A DNA stretch of 64,000 bases. It comes from a bacterium (GTDB lineage Bacteria > Hydrothermota > UBA3072 > JAPDKE01). This document shows positions 8,724 to 15,195 of the stretch, piece by piece. Position 1 is the stretch's first letter. Each line of letters starts with the position of its first letter. Location: NCBI GenBank assembly GCA_029258725.1, contig JAPDKE010000007.1, positions 1 to 64,000 of the forward strand, given 5' to 3'. The notes beneath the pieces were generated by a model. It saw nothing but the letters and a program-made list of their open reading frames with translations. It did not search any database and had not been told where the DNA came from. Made by a program: the position numbers and the translations under genes.

Positions 8724-8954
8724 ATGCCAGGATATGGAAGATTCCGTGGAGGCGGATTCGGTCGTGGAGGTGGATTCGGACGCGGCCGCGGAATGGGATG
8801 GGGAAGATGGGGAGGATGGATGCCTCCTGCGAGGTCTTTTCCTCTGGGACCTGACCCTGCAACCGAACTTGAATTGCTCAGGGCTCAGGCAGAGATTTTG
8901 AGAAGTCAGTTAAGGGAGATAGAGGAAAGGATAAAGGAACTGGAGGGAAGATGA
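8724..8954 (+). CDS. DUF5320 family protein (Gly/Arg-rich head, coiled-coil tail)
   Basis: A 76-residue protein. Residues 1-32 are Gly/Arg/Phe-rich (repeated GRGGGFGRG units). Residues 45-75 form a charged helix (LLRAQAEILRSQLREIEERI), a probable coiled coil. This is the layout of DUF5320 proteins, which are usually encoded next to dinitrogenase iron-molybdenum cofactor (NifX/NifB-like) proteins, as here: its last codons overlap the next gene by 4 bases (ATGA). Function unknown; by context it may be a partner of the NifX-like protein. Confidence 0.8.
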   Translation: MPGYGRFRGGGFGRGGGFGRGRGMGWGRWGGWMPPARSFPLGPDPATELELLRAQAEILRSQLREIEERIKELEGR

Positions 8955-9262
8955 AGATAGGAATATCCTCAACCGATAGCGACTTTGAAACGGCAGGGGT
9001 TGACCCCAGGTTTGGCAGATGCAACTTTTTCATCATTTACGATACCGAGACTAAAGAATATAAGGCATATCCCAATCCTGCAAAGGAGGCTGTTGGTGGA
9101 GCGGCAATGAGGGCGGTTGAGTTCCTGAGGGAGAAAGGGGTGGAAAAGGTTATAACAGGGAATGTCGGGCCCAATGCGGAGAGTGCACTCGGGGCCGCCG
9201 GGATAGAACTTGTAAAGGGTGTGACAGGTAAGGTGAAGGAGGCGGTGGAGAGGTATAAATAA
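8951..9262 (+). CDS. NifX/NifB-C-like iron-molybdenum cofactor-binding family protein
   Basis: A 103-residue single-domain protein of the dinitrogenase iron-molybdenum cofactor family (RNase H-like fold). Visible motifs are GISSTDSDFETAGVDPRFGRC, FIIYDTETKEY and VITGNVGPNAESALGAAGIE. Stand-alone members are common in anaerobes without nitrogenase and are thought to bind Fe-S or Fe-Mo type clusters; no nif genes are visible here. It is the last gene of the sigma-54-driven operon and faces the MvhD-ferredoxin gene tail to tail. Confidence 0.9.
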   Translation: MKIGISSTDSDFETAGVDPRFGRCNFFIIYDTETKEYKAYPNPAKEAVGGAAMRAVEFLREKGVEKVITGNVGPNAESALGAAGIELVKGVTGKVKEAVERYK

Positions 9263-9263
9263 A

Positions 9264-9288
9264 AAGGGGAGGGAAAACCCCTCCCCTT
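9264..9288 (-). terminator. Hairpin terminator between convergent operons
   Basis: Perfect 10-base arms (AAGGGGAGGG / CCCTCCCCTT) with a 5-base loop lie between the two convergent genes. On the minus strand the stem is followed by TTTTTATTT, a good intrinsic terminator for the MvhD operon; the stem may also stop the plus-strand operon, where no T-tract follows. Confidence 0.8.
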
Positions 9289-10228
9289 ACATATTTCTCC
9301 ATATACTTACCAGTTCCTCTCCCACCAGTTTCTGTCTGCATTCAGGACACACATCCAGTAATTCAAGCGGCACCTCTTTTTCCTTTGCCTTTTCCACCAT
9401 GGGGGCACTCACGAAAAATCTTCCGCATATTCTGCACTTTATAAGTGGAAGCTCTACATCCTCGTGTACAACCTTATTGAGAAACGCCTCCAGGTCAAAC
9501 CCTTCCTCAACCTTTATTGCATCCTCAGGACACACCTCCTCACACGTCCTGCATGTAACACAGCTCCAGTGATAGTGCTTTATTTTTCTTTTACCATCCA
9601 CATCCTCAATCATAATCACACCCTCAGGGCAGTTCATGTAGCATGCACCGCATCCCACGCATTTCTCAGGGTCGTACACCGGAGTTCCGAATCCGGGAAT
9701 TCGCTGTTCCTCCGTGGGCTTCCAGGGCTTTATTTCTTCAATCCCGAGTCCCCTGAATATTGCAAGCAGTTCATTGTAAAGGGTCTCCCTCTTGTTCTTA
9801 CCTTTCTCAGGAACAGGGATGTTTCTTAAGGGACTTGGTCCGAGTTTTCTTATACGCTCCGTGAACTCATGTATCATCTGCTGGAATTTATTACCCTCTC
9901 CTGCGGAGACATAGTACATCTCAAGCCTTTCACTCAAACCCGTCTGCTCAAGCAGCCCCTTCAAGAATTCTATGCGCTGTTTTGCCTTCAAATTCCCGCT
10001 TATGTAGTGGCAATCACCTGGATGGCATCCAGCAACAATGACCCCATCAGCTCCTTTAACAAACGCATGGAGGATGAATAAGGGGTCCACCCTCCCGGTG
10101 CACATCACCCTTATTATCCGGAATGTGGAGGGCATCTGGAGACGCGAAACACCCGCCATATCCGCACCGGCATAGGCACACCAGTTACAGCAAAATGCTA
10201 TTATCCGTGGTTCAAAATCCTTCTCCAT
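9287..10228 (-). CDS. MvhD/FlpD-type Fe-S protein fused to a 2x[4Fe-4S] ferredoxin and zinc ribbon
   Basis: A 313-residue fusion. Residues 1-140 are an MvhD/FlpD domain (CCNWCAYAGADMAG with Cys13, Cys14, Cys17; later MCTGRVDP and GCHPGDCHY), which in methanogens passes electrons from hydrogenase or formate dehydrogenase to heterodisulfide reductase. Residues about 190-245 hold two [4Fe-4S] motifs (CVGCGACYMNCP and CVTCRTCEEVCP). The C-terminus has a CxxC ... CxxC ribbon (CRICG, CPECR). It ends the operon and overlaps the upstream MetV-like gene by one base. No HdrA, HdrBC or hydrogenase gene is nearby, so the partner is unknown. Confidence 0.87.
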   Translation of the reverse strand: MEKDFEPRIIAFCCNWCAYAGADMAGVSRLQMPSTFRIIRVMCTGRVDPLFILHAFVKGADGVIVAGCHPGDCHYISGNLKAKQRIEFLKGLLEQTGLSERLEMYYVSAGEGNKFQQMIHEFTERIRKLGPSPLRNIPVPEKGKNKRETLYNELLAIFRGLGIEEIKPWKPTEEQRIPGFGTPVYDPEKCVGCGACYMNCPEGVIMIEDVDGKRKIKHYHWSCVTCRTCEEVCPEDAIKVEEGFDLEAFLNKVVHEDVELPLIKCRICGRFFVSAPMVEKAKEKEVPLELLDVCPECRQKLVGEELVSIWRNM

Positions 10229-10728
10229 CAGAACGGCCCCGCGTAAACCCCGAGTTTCTTTGCAACCTCTTCAAGCGGAATTCCTTCAACCTTTGCCTCT
10301 ATTCCCGTGTCTTCAAAAGGAACCGTGAGCCTTAGTGCACCGAATTCAGTGGAGAAGACACCGAGACCGACTGTTAAGGGAACATCAATTATTCTTTTAT
10401 CCTTGAACACATGTTTGAGATTCTCATACCCATCCTCACATGCCAGGGGAATAATTACCGTTGCCTCCTCAAAGATTGTCTTTGTTGGTTCCTCCAGAGC
10501 CCTCAGGTGAACCAGGTCAAGAACACAGGAAAGACCTATGAGTTCCGTGTGTATAACGTTGAATCCATCCTTTTCAAGCTTCTCCTTAAGGCGTGCCATT
10601 GCCTCCCTTCCACCAAGCCCGTTGCAGAACTTCACACAGTTGTTGCATGACCATATCACAATTTTGTCTTCCTTCTTGAGTTTTTTCTTCAAATCCTCAT
10701 AGGAGAGTTTTCTCAACGTGACTATCAT
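10228..10728 (-). CDS. MetV-like Fe-S protein (MTHFR C-terminal domain family), copy 2
   Basis: A 166-residue protein of the methylenetetrahydrofolate reductase C-terminal family (MetV of acetogens). It has the cysteine motif C28-x2-C31-x3-C35 (SCNNCVKFC), plus Cys68 and Cys97. In acetogens MetV is a small partner of MetF in an Fe-S electron-transfer complex; no metF is visible here. It is a diverged copy of the gene immediately upstream, with the same cysteine spacing at the N-terminus. The ATG overlaps the upstream stop (ATGA). Confidence 0.8.
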   Translation of the reverse strand: MIVTLRKLSYEDLKKKLKKEDKIVIWSCNNCVKFCNGLGGREAMARLKEKLEKDGFNVIHTELIGLSCVLDLVHLRALEEPTKTIFEEATVIIPLACEDGYENLKHVFKDKRIIDVPLTVGLGVFSTEFGALRLTVPFEDTGIEAKVEGIPLEEVAKKLGVYAGPF

Positions 10729-11207
10729 TTCGGCACCTCCAGGTCCAGAACCTTTTCCTTTTTTGGTTCCCCGGTGAGGAGACCAAACTCATCCCCTGCC
10801 CTGTTTTTGTATTTTTTGTATGTTTTCATCAACTTGAGAACACCATTTCCAGGACTGACAATCATGATTCCCAGGGTTTCATTGGCCTTTATCACCTCCA
10901 CATCCGGGAGTGCCTGTTTTATACTTGTCCATCCTGCATCACAGGTGAGTGCTATAACCTTGGTCAATCCCTTACTAAGACGCGCCCTCTCTATGTAATC
11001 CCTTATGCACGCAGCAGTCACAAGGAGTTCCTCTTCCACCGTGTATCCTTCCTTCCTGAGCCGGGATGCAAGTTCCTCCATCCTTTCGAGTCCACCTGTT
11101 CCACAGAACCTGACACAGGTATTGCATGAGATTATTCCTATCCTGTCGGTTTTCTTTAGATGGGATTTTATCTCATCAAAGGGCTTTCTCTGCGTTACCG
11201 CTCCCAT
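10725..11207 (-). CDS. MetV-like Fe-S protein (MTHFR C-terminal domain family), copy 1
   Basis: A 160-residue paralogue of the following gene: SCNTCVRFC gives Cys28, Cys31 and Cys35, with Cys67 (TAACIRDY) and Cys89 (LTCDAGW) matching the later cysteines of the other copy. The five conserved cysteines suggest an Fe-S cluster or a redox-active thiol site. A GGAGGGA ribosome site lies before the ATG. Two MetV-like subunits side by side suggest a heterodimer. The link to folate chemistry is from the family name only; the operon suggests an electron-transfer complex. Confidence 0.8.
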   Translation of the reverse strand: MGAVTQRKPFDEIKSHLKKTDRIGIISCNTCVRFCGTGGLERMEELASRLRKEGYTVEEELLVTAACIRDYIERARLSKGLTKVIALTCDAGWTSIKQALPDVEVIKANETLGIMIVSPGNGVLKLMKTYKKYKNRAGDEFGLLTGEPKKEKVLDLEVPK

Positions 11208-11208
11208 G

Positions 11209-11706
11209 TTATCCCTCCTGTAAGGTTATTATTTCCCTGAGATAGGTTCCAACCTCAAGCACCCTCTTTGCCAGTCTCTTTCTTCTTTCGTTTTCAAACT
11301 CCTCTATCTCTCCAAACTGAAGGGCCATTGTTGGACAGTTTCTCACACATACCGGAATTTCTCCCTCTTCCAGCCTTTCGGAGCACATATCACACTTCAC
11401 AACCTTCTTTGCTTCTTCCGCAAACCTTGGAATTCCAAACGGACATACCAGAGCACAGTATCCACAGCCTATGCATACCGATTCATCAATCGTCACGGCT
11501 CCATGTTCATTTCTCTTTATTGCATCCACAGGACAGATTCTCATACACGGGGCATTCTCGCAGTGGGAACACCTTAACTGCACAGGATAGACCAGGTCTA
11601 TCCACAAGACATAGTTTCTCGGAACACCCCCGTGTTCCTTTGCACATGCCTCAATACACTCCTCACATCCAAGACATCTGTTTGGAACAAGATATACCTT
11701 CTTCAT
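11209..11706 (-). CDS. Polyferredoxin, HycB/CooF/DmsB type (about four [4Fe-4S] clusters)
   Basis: A 165-residue electron-transfer subunit with four cysteine groups: CLGCEECIEAC, CSHCENAPCMRIC, CIGCGYCALVC and CDMCSERL...CVRNC. This is the pattern of the ferredoxin subunits of CO-dehydrogenase-linked hydrogenase, formate hydrogenlyase and DMSO-reductase-family enzymes. No catalytic partner subunit is next to it. The ATG at 11706 is preferred over an upstream GTG because GGGAGG lies just before it. First gene of the sigma-54 operon ferredoxin-MetV-MetV-MvhD. Confidence 0.9.
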   Translation of the reverse strand: MKKVYLVPNRCLGCEECIEACAKEHGGVPRNYVLWIDLVYPVQLRCSHCENAPCMRICPVDAIKRNEHGAVTIDESVCIGCGYCALVCPFGIPRFAEEAKKVVKCDMCSERLEEGEIPVCVRNCPTMALQFGEIEEFENERRKRLAKRVLEVGTYLREIITLQEG

Positions 11707-11733
11707 ATTCACCTCCCTCTTCCTGCTTTCCCA

Positions 11734-11749
11734 TGCAACCAGCGTGCCA
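11734..11749 (-). promoter_or_regulatory. Consensus sigma-54 promoter of the ferredoxin-MetV-MvhD operon
   Basis: Read on the minus strand the site is TGGCACGCTGGTTGCA, an exact match to TGGCACG-N4-TTGCA. The predicted start is near 11722, leaving room for the GGGAGG ribosome site ahead of the ATG at 11706. Confidence 0.9.
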
Positions 11750-11800
11750 TCCAGTTTTTCCTGATACTCAAAAACTTAACCTTCCCCTTTCTTTTTCACA

Positions 11801-11816
11801 ATGAAACATTTTTCAT
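11801..11816. promoter_or_regulatory. Inverted repeat, candidate activator site
   Basis: ATGAAA and TTTCAT arms with a 4-base spacer lie about 80-95 bases upstream of the predicted sigma-54 start and 9 bases before the -35 box of the activator gene. The position suits both an enhancer site for the operon and autoregulation of the activator. The sequence differs from the repeat at 8394-8415. Confidence 0.45.
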
Positions 11817-11824
11817 ATTGAAAC

Positions 11825-11853
11825 TTGACAGAAAGAAAAGAATGGTGTATAAG
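11825..11853 (+). promoter_or_regulatory. Sigma-70-type promoter of the activator gene
   Basis: TTGACA (11825-11830), 17-base spacer, TATAAG (11848-11853). The ATG is 20 bases further on with a GGGGTGGAG ribosome site, so this transcript has a short normal leader. Confidence 0.7.
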
Positions 11854-11873
11854 GCTTAAAAAAGGGGTGGAGA

Positions 11874-13520
11874 ATGGAGAAGTTGATTGAGTGTTTTAAG
11901 GAAGGCGTTGTCATTGTGGATGAGGACTGGAGGATTTCCTTTGTGAATGAGAAGGGTTGTGAGGCTCTGGGGATGGAGAGGGATGAGGTGGTGGGGAAGA
12001 GCTGTCTTGAGGTTTTTTCCTCCTGTCTCAAGGAGGAGGTTATAAAGAATAAAAATTCCGTGTTCAATAAAAAGGGGCATATACGCACCAAAGAGGGGAA
12101 GATTCCGGTTTATATGAGTGTCGTGCCTCTTTTTGAGGGAGGAAGGTTAAAGGGGGCGGTTGTTTACTTCAGGAGTGTGAAAGAATGTTTTGAATGTTTG
12201 AAGAAGTTCAGGGAAAAGGAGATGATTTTCAGGACGATATTTGATTCTGTAACCGAGGGGATATTCACCATAAATGAAAAGTGGGAGATAACCGCATTCA
12301 ACCGTTCTGCTGAGAGGATAACAGGATACAGAAAAGAGGAGGTGATAGGAAAGAAATGCTATGAGATATTTCAGGCCCTTGAATGCCACACAGCATGCCC
12401 ATTGAAGTGGGTGATGGAGAAAAATGAGGTGATTCCAACAAGGGAGATGGTTATAAGAAGAAAGAACGGTAAAAGGATGCCTGTGGTTATAAGTGCATCC
12501 TTTCTCAAGGATGGGGAGGGAAGGGTAACGGGATGCGTTGAGACATTCAGGGAGATTCCCAATACAAAACTCTTGGAAGGGGGAGAGAAGGATGGATTTG
12601 ATGAGATGATAGGTCGTTCACTCAAAATGAGGACGATTTTTGAAAAGATTCCTGTTATTGCGGATTCTGACCTGAATGTTCTCATAGAGGGGGAGACAGG
12701 GACAGGAAAGGATTTGCTTGCAAGGATAATTCACAGACACTCAAAGAGAAAGGATAAACCCTTTGTGAAGATTTCGTGCCCCTCCATTCCGGATACCCTT
12801 CTGGAATCCGAACTCTTCGGGTATAAGAAGGGAGCATTTACCGGTGCGGTGAATGATAAACCAGGGAAATTTGAGATATGCAATGGAGGGACGATTTATC
12901 TTGATGAGGTGGGTGATATTCCCCTCCATCTCCAGGTTAAGCTCCTGCGGGTGATTGAGGAGCGCGAGTTTGAAAGACTCGGGGATAATACTCCTGTAAA
13001 GGTTGATGTTAGGATAATTGCCGCAACCAATAAAAATCTTGAGGAGGAGGTAAAGAGGGGAAATTTCAGGGAGGACCTCTACTACCGGCTCAATGTGCTC
13101 ACGGTAAAACTCCCACCACTGAGAGAAAGGAAGGAGGATATTCCATTGCTCATAGAGCATCTTATAGATAAACTCAACCGAAAGAGGGGGAAGGATGTTA
13201 TAGGGATAGAAGAGGAGGCAATGGAGATTCTGTGTTCCTACGACTGGCCTGGCAATATAAGAGAACTTCAGAACGTGTTTGAATACATATTTGTCCACAT
13301 AAACTCCAGAGTGATTGGTGTAAATGACCTTCCTCCCTATCTCCGCCAGCGGAAAAAAGGATTAAGGATGGGAAGTATTGCGGAGGTGGAGAGGGAACTG
13401 ATAATAAAGGCACTTGAGGAAACAGGGGGAAACAAAAATGAGGTTGCCAGGCTTTTGGGAATATCAAGAACAACCCTCTGGAGGAAGATGAAGAAGTACG
13501 GGATAAAGCGGACTTTTTAA
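11874..13520 (+). CDS. PAS-PAS-AAA+-Fis sigma-54-dependent transcription activator
   Basis: A 548-residue NtrC-family enhancer-binding protein without a receiver domain. PAS1 covers about residues 1-100 and PAS2 about 118-230. PAS2 carries Cys162, Cys171, His172 and Cys175, a cluster that could hold a metal or sense redox state. The AAA+ domain has Walker A (GETGTGKD, near 270), the sigma-54 contact loop GAFTGA at 320-325 and Walker B (TIYLDEVGD). The C-terminal Fis helix-turn-helix (NKNEVARLLGISRTTLWRKM) binds DNA. It is transcribed divergently from a consensus sigma-54 promoter, so it most likely activates that operon and perhaps the NifX operon in response to a redox or metal signal (inference). 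Confidence 0.93.
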   Translation: MEKLIECFKEGVVIVDEDWRISFVNEKGCEALGMERDEVVGKSCLEVFSSCLKEEVIKNKNSVFNKKGHIRTKEGKIPVYMSVVPLFEGGRLKGAVVYFRSVKECFECLKKFREKEMIFRTIFDSVTEGIFTINEKWEITAFNRSAERITGYRKEEVIGKKCYEIFQALECHTACPLKWVMEKNEVIPTREMVIRRKNGKRMPVVISASFLKDGEGRVTGCVETFREIPNTKLLEGGEKDGFDEMIGRSLKMRTIFEKIPVIADSDLNVLIEGETGTGKDLLARIIHRHSKRKDKPFVKISCPSIPDTLLESELFGYKKGAFTGAVNDKPGKFEICNGGTIYLDEVGDIPLHLQVKLLRVIEEREFERLGDNTPVKVDVRIIAATNKNLEEEVKRGNFREDLYYRLNVLTVKLPPLRERKEDIPLLIEHLIDKLNRKRGKDVIGIEEEAMEILCSYDWPGNIRELQNVFEYIFVHINSRVIGVNDLPPYLRQRKKGLRMGSIAEVERELIIKALEETGGNKNEVARLLGISRTTLWRKMKKYGIKRTF

Positions 13521-13550
13521 TATTGTATATTCTCATAGACCCTTCGAAAC

Positions 13551-13578
13551 TTGACATTCCCGTTTTTTTTCTTACAAT
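13551..13578 (+). promoter_or_regulatory. Promoter of the envelope cluster
   Basis: TTGACA (13551-13556), 16-base spacer, TACAAT (13573-13578), then an AAGGAGGTG ribosome site and ATG at 13599. It lies directly after the activator gene. Confidence 0.7.
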
Positions 13579-13598
13579 TGTCCAAAAAGGAGGTGAAA

Positions 13599-14390
13599 AT
13601 GGGAAGGCTTCTTCTCTTCTTTTTATTCCCTCTTATCGTTCTCTCCCAGGAGGCAACCATAATCTCTACCCCGGTGAATCCATCAAGGCTGTTTGCCTCT
13701 CCCACGGCAGAGGTGATGCACTCCCTTGATATCCTCCTCAGCGGAGGAGGAACATTTGGGACATCCGAGGAGAGGTATTTTCTGGGGCTTATAACCATAG
13801 GATTTGGGGACATTGCCGAGATCTCATTCACCACCGGAAGTGTTATAAACGAACTCATGAATCGCTCAACCATCATGCCTGCCTCCATCGTAAAGGTGAA
13901 ACTCTGGCCTGAACAGGGATTTCTCCCCGCATGTGCCTGGTATGTGGAAAAGACCCGGTGGAACATAGAGGGAAATTACTACACGAGATATTCTTTTCTT
14001 TACCTCTCCCTGAGCAAAACCCTGGGTTTCCTCCATCTCCATGGAGGTGTGAAGGCAACGGATCTCAGGGCGAAGTATGGAGAGGAAGGGCAGGAGGTTA
14101 AACGCTCCTTTGCGGGGCCCTTCTTTGGGATTGAGATAGATGCAAACCCGAGAACGAAGATGATTTTTGAAACCACAATATTTGAAAAGGTAAACTATGG
14201 AGAAGGAATAATAAGGGAAAGGGACCTCTCGGTTGTAAGAGGATACATGGCAGGGTTCAGGTTTTTCCTCACGAACTGGATTTCCATTGATGGAATGGTC
14301 CTCTACAGGGATGATTTTAAAGGGATTGCGGATGCCCTCATAAGAACCGGAATAAACCTGGCAATTCCTCTCGCCAAGACCTACAAATAG
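13599..14390 (+). CDS. Exported outer-membrane-type protein, barrel family shared with the 667-residue protein downstream
   Basis: A 263-residue protein starting with a clear signal peptide (MGRLLLFFLFPLIVLSQ). The start at 13599 is fixed by AAGGAGGTG; the longer open frame upstream runs through the promoter. The rest consists of alternating beta-strand segments and resembles residues about 415-665 of the 667-residue protein two genes downstream (shared blocks such as IGFGDIAE and LMNRS). It is probably an outer-membrane beta-barrel. First gene of a four-gene cluster. Function unknown. Confidence 0.8.
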   Translation: MGRLLLFFLFPLIVLSQEATIISTPVNPSRLFASPTAEVMHSLDILLSGGGTFGTSEERYFLGLITIGFGDIAEISFTTGSVINELMNRSTIMPASIVKVKLWPEQGFLPACAWYVEKTRWNIEGNYYTRYSFLYLSLSKTLGFLHLHGGVKATDLRAKYGEEGQEVKRSFAGPFFGIEIDANPRTKMIFETTIFEKVNYGEGIIRERDLSVVRGYMAGFRFFLTNWISIDGMVLYRDDFKGIADALIRTGINLAIPLAKTYK

Positions 14391-14398
14391 GAGGGATC

Positions 14399-15184
14399 GT
14401 GCTTTTCCTCCTTGCAATTGATACCCTGAACCTTGCTGTGATGGAAATGGAGAATCTCGCAGGGGAGAGATATCTCAATGAGGTGCGTGCACTTCCCGAA
14501 ATGCTCATCACGTCTCTTTCCCAGTATCCGGAGTTTGCCCTTATAGAGAGGAGCAGAATAGAAAAGGCGTATGAGAACTTCAGGATAGAAATGGTGGGTG
14601 GAATTGACCCGGAGGCGGCATTGAAGGTGGGAAACTGGCTCGGAGCGGATGCGGTGTTGCTTGGAACATTTTCCATAATAGAGGGAAAATACAGACTTGA
14701 TGCAAGGATAATAGATACACATACCGGAAGGGTGATAGTTGCGGCTTACAGCGAGGGGACAAAAATCGGAGAACTTCCAGATACACTCGCAAAGAGACTG
14801 AGGGAAAAATATATAGAGGGGAAGGAGGTACCGGAGAAGGGGGAACTTGAGATATACTTCATGATAGACCCAGGGGCCCTTTCTCATGGAAAGGCATACC
14901 ATCACATAGTGAGACTGTATGTGGATGGTGTTTACTATGGAACGAGCCCTCCGGTCCAGAAAATCAAGGAGTGGCAAAAACTTTTTCATCTTGTGCTTGA
15001 TGGAGGAAAGGAATATACCCTCAAACTTGTTCATGGATATGTGGAGAAGGGGAAGTGGTATGATTTCTTCCCTGACCAGCCTCCGGAGATAAAGGTGAAG
15101 ATAGAGCCAGGGAAAACGAAGGTTGTGAAGTACCGGTATCATATGAGCCTGGTTTCAAATCGTTATATATTTGATGAAAAATAG
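14399..15184 (+). CDS. CsgG/LpoB-like exported protein with C-terminal beta domain
   Basis: A 261-residue protein. Residues about 8-130 match the CsgG / FlgO / LpoB fold (LAVMEMENLAG, LIERSRIEKAYE, LGADAVLLGTFSIIEGKYRLDARIIDTHTG), a periplasmic or outer-membrane lipoprotein-type fold. The C-terminal 110 residues look like a separate beta-sandwich. The start is GTG at 14399 after GGAGGG; the N-terminus is hydrophobic but short, and no lipobox cysteine is visible. It lies 8 bases after the preceding gene. It may form part of an envelope complex with its neighbours; the exact role is not known. Confidence 0.75.
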   Translation: MLFLLAIDTLNLAVMEMENLAGERYLNEVRALPEMLITSLSQYPEFALIERSRIEKAYENFRIEMVGGIDPEAALKVGNWLGADAVLLGTFSIIEGKYRLDARIIDTHTGRVIVAAYSEGTKIGELPDTLAKRLREKYIEGKEVPEKGELEIYFMIDPGALSHGKAYHHIVRLYVDGVYYGTSPPVQKIKEWQKLFHLVLDGGKEYTLKLVHGYVEKGKWYDFFPDQPPEIKVKIEPGKTKVVKYRYHMSLVSNRYIFDEK

Positions 15185-15195
15185 AGGGGTGGGAT

